This document shows positions 33,420-44,231 of a stretch of 64,000 nt of DNA, piece after piece. Position numbers and translations under genes: made by a program. The notes under the pieces are model-generated. The model made no database searches. It worked only from the letters and a program-made list of their open reading frames with translations, and was not told where the DNA came from. How positions within the stretch are numbered: the stretch's first letter is position 1; each line of letters opens with the position of its first letter. The stretch comes from Selaginella moellendorffii. Lineage: Eukaryota; Streptophyta; Lycopodiopsida; Selaginellales; Selaginellaceae. The stretch covers positions 2,381,728 to 2,445,727 of the forward strand of contig NW_003314272.1 in NCBI RefSeq assembly GCF_000143415.4. The letters run 5' to 3'.

Positions 33420-33465
33420 CTGTCAAGAAGTGTTAGTGCCAACAACTTGACTTAATACCCCATAC
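33420..33465 (-). other. 46-bp intron-like insertion in the integrase core
   Basis: The minus strand reads CACCCACAGACAG, then GTATGGGGTA...CACTAAC...TTGACAG (46 bp), then ACGGACAAACAG. Removal gives the conserved HPQTDGQTERVN of the integrase catalytic-glutamate region in frame. A CTAAC branch-point-like motif lies about 16 nt before the AG. The 5-bp GACAG is present both before the insertion and at its end, so it could also be a 41-bp insertion with a 5-bp duplication. Confidence 0.75.
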
Positions 33466-36400
33466 CTGTCTGTGGGTGATAGGTTATGCTGAATTTCAAC
33501 TTGGTGCGATATTGTTCCAGGAGAGTCCTCCAGAACCTACTGGTGAAGATCTTATCTCAATTTGAGATGATCTTTTCCGGTCTTCCTCGCACTCGAACCA
33601 CTTGTTTGAAGAATAGCTTCGCCACACCTTCCACATCCACCTCCGTTGTGGTGGGTATGAAATGTGCCATTTTCGAAAATCGGTCCACCACCACGAATAT
33701 CGCATCAAACCCCTCGCTTGGGGGGAGTCCCGTGATGAAGTCCATCATAAGACATTTCCACGGACGATCTGGAATTGGGATGCTTTGCAACAAGCCCCCA
33801 CTAGCCTTAGTCACGGCTTTTACCTGCTGACATGTTGGACATATTTTTACATAGTCTTGGACGTCCTTAGCCATATCTGGCCAATGGTACTTCCTCTTGA
33901 GTAAGCCCATCGTCTTGGGCACTCCGCCGTGTCTTGCAAGAGGTCCGTCATGACACTCTTCTAAGGCTACCTTCCTTAGTTCCCCTTCTAGAACATACAC
34001 CCTCGTTTGCTTGTAATAGATGAGTCCGTTGCGTTCTGCATAGCCCATTTTCTCTTCCATTGGCAGCTCACCTCTTTGGTGAGCTTCCCATTCCTCAGCA
34101 ACACTTCTTGTGCTAGACCATCGTTCTCATATGTTGTCCGCACATCGTCCCAGAAGGTTGCTGTTGCGCTACATATTGCTAACCTCAAGCTCACTTTTCG
34201 ACTTAGCGCATCCACCACGATGTTGCTCTTCCCAGGCTTGTACAGAATCTCGCAATCAAACTCGGCCAAGGCATTGGCCCACTGACCTTGTTTCCCTCTC
34301 AGGTCGGGCTGTGACAAGAAGTGTTTCGTTGCCACATTGTCCGTGTAAACCTTGAAGTGTCTCCCAAGGTAGTGTCACCACTTCTTGAGCGCCTTGACCA
34401 CCGCAAACAATTCCTTCTCATGGGCAGGCCACTTCCGTTGAGCCTTGTCCAACTTCTTCAAGAAGAACGCTACCGGATGGTTGTCTTGCTTCAAAACTGT
34501 GCCCAACGCAAAGTCTGAAGCATCCGTTTCTACCTCAAAGTCCTTACCAAAATCTGGTAATGCCAATACGGGAGCCTTCCTCAACTTCCCTTTGAGGTGG
34601 ACGAATGCTACCTCACATTCCGCTGTCTATACCATCTTCCCTTTTCCTGTTTGGTCCGTTAAGGGCAGGGCTACTCTTGAATAGTGTCTAATAAACTTTC
34701 GATAGTAGTTGCATAACCCCAGGAATGCCCTCAACTCGTGTACATTCGATGGTCGCTCCCATTCCTGAATCGCTTGGACCTTCTCCGGGTCTACCTTAAG
34801 CCCGTCCTGGCCCACCACATTCCCGAGAAACTTTACCTCTTGTTGAGCAAAGTCACATTTGCTCTCTTTAGCATACAGTTTGTGTTCCCTTAGTTTCTCA
34901 AACACTTTCGCCAAGTGTTCGGCATGCTCCTCTAGCGTCTCGCTATAGATCAGGATGTTGTCGATATAGACGACCACAAAGTGATCCAGATAGGGTACAA
35001 AGATGTGGTTCATCAGTGCTGAAAACGTTGCCGGCGCATTGCATAGCCCGAAGGGCATCACTAGAAAGCTCCCATACCTCATTCGACAGATTGTCTTCTC
35101 GACATCTTCCTCGGCTTCCCTGATCTGGTAGTATCCTGACCTTAGGTCAATCCTTGAGAAGTATTTTGCCTTTCCCAACTTATCAAACAGGTCCTCAATC
35201 CTGGGCAAAAGGTACTTGTTGTTCTTTGTATACTTGTTGAGCAACCGGTAGTCTATGCACATGCGCATAGATCCATATTTCTTTTTCACAAATAACACTG
35301 GCGCCCCATACGGCGATTTGCTCAACCTAACATACCCTTTGTCCACCAACTCCTCTAGTTGGCACTTGAGCTCCTCGAGTTCTTTCTCGTTCAAACGATA
35401 GGGGGGACGAACCACCACCTCAACACCCTTGACTAGCTCAATTTTATGTTCTATCGGTCGTGCGGGGGGCAACCCCGCCGGTAACTCCTCTGGCATAGTA
35501 TCCTGGAATTGGTCCAACACCCGTTGGATCACTAAAGGTACTTCTTCTGTTCTTGTCTTTTGTCACTCTTCACCGAGAGTAAGCACAAAAATGCTGTCTT
35601 AGTTCCTTTAGTGAGTTGTCCTCTCGTGGACACCAGGTTTAAGCAAGATTCTTTGGCCTTGCTTTGCCCTACCTTTAGATCCTGGGCCTCCACCCTGGAT
35701 CTTCTTCCTTGGGCATTCGCCAGTACCACAAGGTTTCTACCATGTCCATGCAGGGCTACCACAAACTGATTGAACCAGTTCATTCCGAAGATCACGTCAA
35801 ATCCCGCCATGTCTAACACGGTGAAATCCATGTCCACTTTCCATGTCCATACTTCGACTCTCGCTTGTCGAAGTACCTCATCGGTGCTTTGGCTACCTTA
35901 ACAAACTCTATAGTCTTTAGTTCGCCTAGCCGCTACACTGTTAGTCCGGCTTGCCGGACTATGTTTGCAGCCACAAAATTATCCGAAGCACCCGTGTTAA
36001 TAAGGATCTTAACAAAGCTACCTCCGAGCTTCCCCCGGAGGGCTAGTAGATGTCGCGAACGACTCTCTACCAAAGTTGCTCGTGTAATGAGTAACTTTGA
36101 GTTAGGGACTGGATCACATACCTCAGTTTGGACTTCACCTGACTTGATGGCCATATTGGCTCTGGCCTTCTTCGGGTAGGGACATTCCCTCGAAAAGTGT
36201 CCCGCTTCACCGCAGTTGTAGCATACATTGTTTCCCACGCTGCTATATGACTTGACCTTTTTATCCATGGGTTTGTCTCTTTTCGCTTCACTCTCCCACG
36301 TACTCGCTCGCTGGCCACCGGATTTGCCTTTCCGGAACCCCGAGGACTCATTCTTAGAGAAACTCTTCTTGAATTTCCCTCTGTTAAACGTTCCCCTTGG

Positions 36401-37364
36401 TTTGGCCCCTTTGCTAAATGTGGATCCCGACCCCGTCGTGTTCCCCTTTCGCAGGTTATCGTTGAAATGCACCTTGATGGCCGCATCCAATGCTTCCTTG
36501 TAGTTGGTCAGGTTCTACCGCATCACTTCACCGCGAGCCCAGGTTTGCAAACTTGATATGAAGGCATGGAACGCATCCATATCCCCCATGTCCATGACAA
36601 GTATCCTCTTTGCCATAAACCCATTCACATACTCCTGAATGATTCCGGTCTGCTTCAGCCTACTCAGCTCGTCCCTTAGATGCAGAGTAGCATTTGGAGG
36701 AACGTAAGTTGCGCGGATCCTCGCCTTCATCATTTCCCAAGTGGCCACTGGTCCTTCGTTGGCCTCTGTCGTTCTCCACCAAGACTTGGCATTATTTGCC
36801 AAGTATGGTTTTGCACATGGGACCTTCTCCGAGTTCGGTAATCGCAACGCTCGGAAGTAGTCCTCCATATCATAAAACCAATCCTCCACCACCTTATAGT
36901 CATTCACTCCCTTGAAGACCGGTGGGGGCTTTGGTTTGTACTTGGGAACTGCCTGAGGGACTGATTCCACTTCGGTCTGTTCAACCTTGTCTGGTTTTGC
37001 CTCAGTCCCTACCGAAGGGTCCGCACCTTCTGCGCTGCCAGCATCCGCAGTCTTTCGCTTTTTCTTCCGCTTCTCATCACGCTTTAGCTTGCGTACGAGA
37101 GTCTCCAGCAGGGCATTGGTCTGCGCCAATTGTCCTTCTAGAACGTCCAATCGAGCTTTGGATGACCGAACCTCGCCACCGGACTCCTGTTTGGAAGTTT
37201 CCTCACTAGAGTCCTACTCATGCAAGGATTCCTCATCCATAGCCTTTTGTTTGACCGGAGGCTCTAGCTCTGGCAGAGGTTCCGTCTCCGCCTGGGTTCG
37301 CTTATGCCCTGCCCTTGCCATCTCCCAACAATCCGCCTCTATCCTTCGTTAGAACTGAGGAAAA

Positions 37365-37377
37365 GGCTCCAATACCA
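37365..37377 (-). other. Primer-binding site of the chromovirus
   Basis: The minus strand reads TGGTATTGGAGCC three bases inside the 5' LTR boundary (37381). It is close to the initiator tRNA-Met complement TGGTATCAGAGC with two mismatches. Confidence 0.8.
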
Positions 37378-37380
37378 AAT

Positions 37381-38483
37381 TGTAAGCCACAAATTTTTCC
37401 TTTCCAATTTGCCAACTTACCTCGTCTATCCGACCAACTCTGCCTTGGCTTGTGCTAAGTTCCCTCACCAAGGTTCTCACCTATGGTACCAGCTCCTACT
37501 TGGTCCTACTTGGTTTCAGCTACTCACTGCACAAGTAACGGAGTGTTAGCCATCCATCTACGGATTCCCAAATCTCTCCCAATCCCCCTCCCCGAGTTAG
37601 ACTGGACTTAAGGTTTGGCTACACTCCCCACAGGCACAAGCAACCAAGCACACCAAGCCTCTAGATTCCTAACACCCCTTGGTACCACAAGATTTGATCA
37701 TGGAACCCTCTAAATCCCAAGCCTTGGGTGCAGCATTTGCTTCGGGACGTCGGGGCGAAACACCATGGCCTAACGGCCCGGTATGGGTACCTCTACCCCC
37801 CCACTTCCATCCCAAAGGGAAGGCCCAAGCCCCTAGGAAGGGCGAGGACCAATGAGCCACAAGGTACTCAAGTGGGGCACCACTCCACATGAGCCGGGAG
37901 CACCGCAGTCGGTTTCCCTTTCGAGAGTGGGAGTTGCTCTTGAGCACTTCCCTGGGTGGCCCCTTCGGCACCACTCAAGCCCATGCTCACTCCCACTCAA
38001 GGCCCCTCGGCCCCAGTCTCAACCTCAAGTCGGTTTGGAAGCCCCACTAGAGAGTTCCTTCAAGACTGGTTCCCCCCCCCCCCCGGGAGACACACGCTTT
38101 GGGCTTTCACCCCTTGAGCTATATTAGTATGTGGACTTAGTCTCAAAATCGATCTCGGACTCGATCTCGGACTCGACTTCGGACTCGGTCTCGAACTCGA
38201 TTTCGGACTCGATCTCGGACCCGATCTTGGACTCGACTTCGGACTCGACCTCGGACTCGGTCTCGGACCCGATTTGGATCTCGGACTCTGTCTCGAACTC
38301 AGTCTCGAACTCGGTCTCCGATTCGGTCTCAGGCTCAATCCCGGACTCTATCTCGAACTCGGTCTCAGAGTCGATCTTGGACTCGATCTTCGACTCGGTC
38401 CCATCCAATGAACTCTTTGTCATTTCGGTCATGCTTTCGGGGATCCTTTAGCCTACGACATCTCGGGGAGTCGGTTCCTTACA
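37381..38483 (-). repeat. 5' LTR of the chromovirus (1103 bp)
   Basis: Near-identical by eye to 31054-32163. The minisatellite lies at about 38136-38400. Compared with the 3' LTR, about 40 bp including the TATAGTAGGG-like motif are missing and a run of C residues (38072-38084) stands in their place, which is either a real deletion between C-runs or an assembly error. Confidence 0.92.
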
Positions 38484-38488
38484 AGACT

Positions 38489-39060
38489 ACTTTATTAAAC
38501 CCACAATACCATTATATTGTTATAAATCATTCACTTGGGTGTCTTTCCCACTTGATCTCTTTGACCAAGTCATAGTATATTATTTGTTCAAATTACCACT
38601 TTGAACTAGAAACCTAGATCACATAATTTTCCCATATAGACATCTCAACATATTAACTAAAATATATTAAATCTACCCGACCTTTGAGTTGTTAATCATG
38701 ACCTCAAAGGCATCCTTCACACTTGGAAGTGCACCCAAACTAACCCTTCCGGCCAAGGGTCTATAACAACTAAAAATTAATATCCCCACCCATTCACCAT
38801 GCATTCAATGCCACTTACACTAGAGTATTTAAGTTAAATATACCGAACTTTCATACCAAACACACTAATCAAAAATCACAACTTTTGGGTGATAGTATGC
38901 CCAAGCCAATCTCCTTACTAAGAGTTCATAACCACCAAAGATTGAATGTCCTTATATTCCAAACCATCACCATGCTTTAGTGGGTTTGAACTTAAACCTA
39001 AACATTAGAATATTGGTTGTCCCTTTCAAGTTGTGAGAGGCAATATATTGCTGCCAACAA
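38489..39060 (-). repeat. Decayed LARD internal fragment
   Basis: From about 38695 to 39010 the sequence follows the reverse complement of 11050-11350 (for example CTTGGAAGTGCACCCAAAC, CTTCCGGCCAAGGG, and the later ATATTCCAAACCATCACCATG) with many substitutions. It contains both copies of the hairpin module in eroded form. There is no gene. Confidence 0.6.
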
Positions 39061-39065
39061 AGGAC

Positions 39066-39426
39066 TGTCAAGACCCTTGACAAGATCAAGACTGGAAAAT
39101 GCAAAAAGACAAAGAGAAAAGTTAGTGGAAACAAAGAAGAAGCCTTAGACTGGCGTTGATTCAGATTGTGGAGAAATGGAACAAGGCTAACCTATATATA
39201 CTATAGGTTGATGAAGCTCCACCACTCTTGGATCAAGGACGGCCTAAATATAGCTGAGGTCAAGGAGGCGCCACATCATCATCAGGAATGTGGCTCGAGA
39301 CTCAGGAATCGGGAAGTGTCTCGAGAGTCAGGAATAGGGAAGTGTCTCGAGAGTCAGGAATGTAGTTTGCAGGTCAGGAATCCGGCGAGAGTCAAGAATG
39401 TGGCAAGAATTGGGGGATTCCTGACA
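39066..39426 (-). repeat. 3' LTR (361 bp)
   Basis: Plus strand TGTCAAGACC to GATTCCTGACA. It contains two copies of a 26-bp tandem unit (TCTCGAGAGTCAGGAATAGG...). Confidence 0.9.
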
Positions 39427-39437
39427 GCACCCCCTCC

Positions 39438-42400
39438 TCAAGAACGAGTGGAACGAGGATGTGAACGAGAACGAAGAGGAGGATGAGATGAGTGGCGAGG
39501 GATGGGAGATGGAGAAAAAGAATGAGGACTGGGACGAGAAGGATAGCGGCGGTGGAAGTCCTGAACAAGGTCAGGAGAATGAATCAGGTTGTCCGCAGGT
39601 TCCCAAGTGCGTTCCTCAGGTCTGTAACCCTTCCAGTCCACCAGATAGTAGAGTTTAGACCGTGAAATCTTGATGTCCTGAACCTCGTACTCAGACCCAT
39701 CCTCGAGCTGCACTGGTGGAGGCGGAGGAATGACCCGATTTGGAATAGGACTGGGAATATAAGGCTCAAGGAGAGAGGAGTGAAAAATGGGGTGAATTTG
39801 ATATGAGGAGGGAAGTGCAAGGCGATAAGTGACAGGATTAATGATGGCAGTGATAGGGAAAGGACCAAGGCGTTTGAAATTGAGTTTTGGACAGGGCCTG
39901 GTGGTGGAGATATTTTGCCTGAGGAGCCAGACTTTATCCCCGATATTATAAGGGGGACAATCCTGACGATGGACATTGGCAAATGTTTTATGAGATTCCT
40001 GAGCACGATGGAGGTGGAAGGAGATGGAGTTGTGGATTTCCTGGAGGTTGGAGATAAATGCCTTAGAGCGGGGATTTGAACGAGAGGATTCAGATGGAGA
40101 AGGAAGTGAGAGATTGAATTGGGGATTTCGGCCAGAGTTTGCAAAGAAGGGGGAAACTCGAAGAGAGGAGTGAACAGAGTTGTTATAGGAGAACTCAGCA
40201 AGAGGAAGGATANNNNNNNNNNNNNNNNNNNNNNNNNNNNNNNNNNNNNNNNNNNNNNNNNNNNNNNNNNNNNNNNNNNNNNNNNNNNNNNNNNNNNNNN
40301 NNNNNNNNNNNNNNNNNNNNNNNNNNNNNNNNNNNNNNNNNNNNNNNNNNNNNNNNNNNNNNNNNNNNNNNNNNNNNNNNNNNNNNNNNNNNNNNNNNNN
40401 NNNNNNNNNNNNNNNNNNNNNNNNNNNNNNNNNNNNNNNNNNNNNNNNNNNNNNNNNNNNNNNNNNNNNNNNNNNNNNNNNNNNNNNNNNNNNNNNNNNN
40501 NNNNNNNNNNNNNNNNNNNNNNNNNNNNNNNNNNNNNNNNNNNNNNNNNNNNNNNNNNNNNNNNNNNNNNNNNNNNNNNNNNNNNNNNNNNNNNNNNNNN
40601 NNNNNNNNNNNNNNNNNNNNNNNNNNNNNNNNNNNNNNNNNNNNNNNNNNNNNNNNNNNNNNNNNNNNNNNNNNNNNNNNNNNGCTTTGATGTAGTTGTC
40701 CATGTGAGGCCACCAAAAGTCCCGTACAACTAGCTCATAGGTTTTCGCAATGCCGAAGTGACCAGCAGTCGGGCTATCATGGCACGCCATCAGGACCAAC
40801 CTTCGAGCATCACCTTCAGGAACGTAAAGCTGCTCCCCACGGTACAATAAACCATCTAAGAACTCAAACTCGTGAAATCGCCGGCAGTCGGGAGTCACTG
40901 GGTGTCCAGCCTGAAGATGGGGGAAAATGTCGCTAGCGAGATCATCGGATTGAAGATCGTTTCTGATTGCATCCATCAAGGAGGAGTCCTGAGGGGCCAG
41001 GGAAATTGCCATAACTTGAAGCCGATCAGGACCGAGGATAACTTGATCCTATTGATCGAAGGCAGGATTACAAGGCCTGAGACTGAGATAGGAGTGCCTT
41101 GAAAGAGCATCAGAAAGGCCTTGAAACTTTCCAGGTCTGTACTTGATAACAAAGTCAAACCGACTTAGGAATTGTGCCCACCTTGCTTGATGACGGCTTA
41201 AAACTCGGGAAGTGGCAAAGTACTCGAGATTTTTGTGATCCGTCCAGACTATTGTTTGATGGCTCGCCCCCTCCAAGAAACGGCACCACTCTCCAAAGGA
41301 ATCCACGATGGCAAGGAGCTCCTTGTCGTGGATTTCGTAATTGATCTCCGCAGGCTGGAATTTCAGAGAATGGAAAGCGACCGGATGAAGTTCGTGATCC
41401 GCTCCGAGTTGAGACAGCACAGCACCAATGGCAAAGTCGGAGGCATCAGCCTCGATGAAGAAAGGTTGTGAGGAATCAACATGGATCAAGATAGGAGCAG
41501 AACTGAAGGCTGCCTTGAGTGTGTCGAAGGCCTGCTGGGCAGCAGCAGACCAAGAAAAGGGAACATCCTTGCGAGTGAGATGTGTGAGAGGAAGGACAAT
41601 GTCAGAGTAGTGATCAATGAATTTGCGGTAGAAGTTGGCGAAGCCAAGGAAAACCTGAACGTCCGACATTGATTGTGGAGGCTCCCATTCGAGAATAGTC
41701 TTGACTTTGGCAGGATCCATCGTGATACCCTCAGGAGTGACAATGTACCCAAGGAACTCCACAGACTACTGATCAAAGGAACATTTCTCAAGCTTCGCGT
41801 ATAGGCTGTGTTCTCGCAGCTTCGCTAGCACCTTGCGTACATGTTGGTCATGCTCCTCCTGAGTTTTTGAGTAGATGAGGATGTCATCGAGGTAGACGAT
41901 CACCATCTGATCAAGAAACTCCCGAAAGACGTCGTTCGCCATGTGTTGGAAAACTGTTGGAGCATTTGTCAAGCCAAATGGCATGACAGTGTACTCGAAG
42001 TGGCCATAGCGGGTTCGGAACGCAGTCTTCCATTCATCACCAGGCCGGATCCGGATCAGGTTGTATGCTCTACGGAGGTCGATCTTGGTGAAGAAGCGGG
42101 CACCGCCGAGATGTTCCAACAGGTCCGAGATCAGGGGCAGCGGATAACGGTTCCGAACAGTCACCTTGTTCAAACCTCGGTAGTCAATGACTAGCCGCAA
42201 GCTCCCATCCTTCTTCTTGACAAAGAAGACAGGCGCTCCAGCCGGGGACTGCGAATGCTGAATGTAGCCCGAGGCAAGGTTCTCATCCACGTACTCTTTG
42301 AGGGCCTTAAGCTCGGACGGGGATAACCCGTAGATAGGCCCCCACGGAGGTGACGCTCCTTCCTGTAAATCAATGGGACAATCATAAGGCTGATGAACAG

Positions 42401-43240
42401 GCAGTACACTAGCTTTTTTCTTGTCAAACACATCCCCAAAATCATGATACTTCTCAGGAAGACTGACAGGAAAAACATGCAAAGCAAAAAGAAAAAGAGG
42501 TTCTTCATGAAGGAGTTCTTTCATAGTGATTGTGGAGATAGGAGGAGGCGTACGACTAAATGGAATGATGAGACGAGGATACGGTCCAGTGTAAGATGGA
42601 AGAGAGGAAAAAGAAGAGGGTGAAAACTTTATAGAGTCAGGAACAGAACCCCGATTTGAGTTTGGGGAACTTTTCTTGATTCGGACTCGATGAACAGTAG
42701 GGGAAGCCGTGGGAGAGATGAGCTGTAATTCCTTCCAACAGATTTGAGGCTGATGTAGTTGGAACCAAGGAAGACCGAGCACCACAGAGGAGGACTTGCT
42801 GTTGATGATGTTGAAGGCGATATTGGTGACGGTGGACCCAATGTGTACTCGAATGGGCAACGTTTCCCTAAGTCCAGAAGATGGAGACACAAAATGCCCG
42901 CCGATGCCTTCAACCCTCAAATCCCGTATGGTAGGAGAAAGAGGAACGTGATGTCGGGCAGCAAAGTCCGTGTCCATGAAGCAGGAAGTTGCACCCGAGT
43001 CCAGTAACGCCAGAGCCTTGAGTCCTGATTGTCCGGTGAAAGAAAGGAGACATGGGACGCGGAAGTTGCGGGAATTGGTGGTAGCTTTGATGAAAGGTGG
43101 TTAGGAGCTTGATAAAGAAGAAAAGTGATTTTTATTTGGGGAGTCCAAACAGACAGCTCCTACTCTGTTTGGACAGGGTCGTTTCCCGACTGCAATAGAG
43201 GTGGACTTTGAGGCAGAGTGAACTTGAGCAGTCGAGGAGG
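39438..43240 (-). pseudogene. Pol of the second chromovirus (PR-RT-RH-IN-chromodomain), with stops
   Basis: One reading frame runs from about 43240 to the stop at 39438-39440, interrupted by TAA at 43101-43103, TAG at 41766-41768 and TAG at 41049-41051. Protease carries [10 protein letters not shown] near 42995. RT has an intact YLDDILIYS box near 41880, with [12 protein letters not shown] upstream. RNase H contains IEADASDFAIGAVLSQ and ends with SDALSRHSYL. The integrase zinc-finger region (CHDSPTAGHFGIAKTY) lies just before the gap at 40213-40683, which removes most of the catalytic core. The C-terminal chromodomain (YEVQDIKISR, YLVDWKGYRPEERTWEP) is near 39700-39580. Catalytic residues that can be seen are intact, so inactivation is by nonsense changes. 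Confidence 0.88.
40213..40683. other. Assembly gap (471 N)
   Basis: A run of N inside the integrase core of the second chromovirus. Flanks read in the same frame on both sides, so a gap length that is a multiple of three (471) is consistent with the true size but may be only an estimate. Confidence 0.99.
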
Positions 43241-44131
43241 CTTCTTGGGACATATAGCTGCTTTGTGATTAGGATCAGCACAATAGAGGCAAAGATTATG
43301 AGATATTCAACGTTGCTTCTCAGCAGGACTCAACTTCCCTCTAATGAGTCGGGGAGTACCAGAAATATCCATCGGAACCAGAACAGTAGGTTCAGGAGTA
43401 TGTCCCGAAGACTCAAGCTGGGATTCCTGAGTCTGGGACGGAAAAACAGCGGCGCGGCGACTTTCCTGACGATGTTCAAAGAGACGATTGTCACATCGAA
43501 CAGCTTTGTTGATGGCATCCGACAGGTCCTTGGGATCCTCCATGGTGAGCAACAAATCCTTGACACCGTTGTTGAGGCCGAAACGAAATTGGTCAATCAG
43601 GGCCTGCTCATCCCATTGAGTGTCCAAAGCAAGGAGTTGGAACTCTGCAGCATAGATCGAGGCAGGACGAGACCCCTGAGAGAGACGTCTCATCTTTGTG
43701 GTAGCAGCCCGAACCCGATCCGTCTCGCCAAAACATGCTTCGAGCTTCTCTTTGAACAATTGAAGATCCATCAGTTCTGGAACCACGACCCCTTTCATGC
43801 TCTTCTCCAAAAGAGGAGAAAACCATGACAAAGCTGCACCTTCGAGCAACGTCCCAATCGCGCCAATTTGAGACTCGGGAGTAGGGTACCGCCGATGTTG
43901 AAGTGTGAAGATCAACTCCATCTGGTTCAAGAATCCGCGAAGCTCTGAACACTTGCCTGAAAATTTCGCCGGGAAGCTCACCTTCGGTTCAGGAACTTTA
44001 CTGGATCCTTGAGCCGAAAGTGAAGCAAGCTCCTGCTGCATGCGAAGAAGGGTTGCCTTCAGCTCGGTATTCTCAGACTGGATTTTTGCAAGGACTTCAG
44101 CAAAGAAATCAGGATGGCTTAGAGACTCCAT
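43205..44131 (-). pseudogene. Gag of the second chromovirus
   Basis: Gag probably starts at ATG 44129-44131 (MESLSHPDFFAEVLAKIQS), about 100 nt after the 5' LTR. A coiled-coil-like leader is followed by the capsid-type core (FPAKFSGKCSELRGFLNQ, GTLLEGAALSWFSPLLEK, AEFQLLALDTQW). TGA at 43307-43309 interrupts it. Just after it the same frame has a CCHC knuckle (CLYCADPNHKAAIC, 2-4-4 spacing). Near 43240 the open frame moves by one base into pol without a clear slippery heptamer, which suggests a small deletion rather than programmed shifting. Confidence 0.8.
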
Positions 44132-44215
44132 TGGCAAGAAGAAAGAAAAAAGGGGGAAAAAAAGGCAAAGGTAATCAAACAATCAAAACGAGCTAAATCA
44201 AAAAACGAAAAAACA

Positions 44216-44229
44216 ACAATCTGAATCAA
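44216..44229 (-). other. Putative self-priming site
   Basis: The minus strand reads TTGATTCAGATTGT beginning 3 nt after the 5' LTR end (44232). It is the exact reverse complement of ACAATCTGAATCAA in the LTR at 44335-44322, the predicted 5' end of the transcript. No tRNA-like primer site is present at this position. Confidence 0.75.
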
Positions 44230-44231
44230 AC

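Larger units (their letters stand above)
32568..37321 (-). pseudogene. Gag-pol of the chromovirus, with stops and frameshifts
   Basis: Gag probably starts at ATG 37319-37321 (MARAGHKRTQAETE). The gag core (WFYDMEDYFRALRLP, NAKSWWR) is followed by a CCHC zinc knuckle CYNCGEAGHFSREC near 36215. A protease-like segment (INTGASDNFV) and DMAGFDVIFGMNWF come next. RT runs about 35500-34640 ([29 protein letters not shown] box), RNase H about 34590-34170 (ETDASDFALGTVL), integrase zinc finger about 33960-33840, integrase core about 33790-33400, and chromodomain about 32760-32590 (YEVEAIL, FHVKWKGFP, TWEPEENL). Stops are at 37215, 36515, 35933, 34627, 34375 and 33557; one-base frame changes fall near 35860, 35560 and 34070. 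The RT YxDD box has D to N (34957-34959), and the second integrase aspartate is N. Two intron-like insertions are listed separately. Confidence 0.9.
31049..38488 (-). mobile_element. Complete but inactive Ty3/gypsy chromovirus, 7430 bp
   Basis: Two LTRs (31054-32163 and 37381-38483) flank gag-pol on the minus strand. A perfect 5-bp target-site duplication AGACT lies at 31049-31053 and 38484-38488. A tRNA-Met-type primer-binding site is next to the 5' LTR and a polypurine tract next to the 3' LTR. Domain order is gag (CCHC), protease, RT, RNase H, integrase, chromodomain, the order of Ty3/gypsy elements; the C-terminal chromodomain defines chromoviruses, which target chromatin marks during integration. 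Many stops, at least three frameshifts and catalytic-site substitutions show it cannot replicate by itself. Confidence 0.93.

Noticed and set aside
33420-33465. Simple frameshift decay as the explanation of the integrase frame change
   Set aside because: A 46-bp segment with GT, CTAAC and AG can be removed exactly to restore HPQTDGQTERV, so a random single-base indel does not explain it. The frame changes near 35860, 35560 and 34070, by contrast, are single-base indels and were not called introns.
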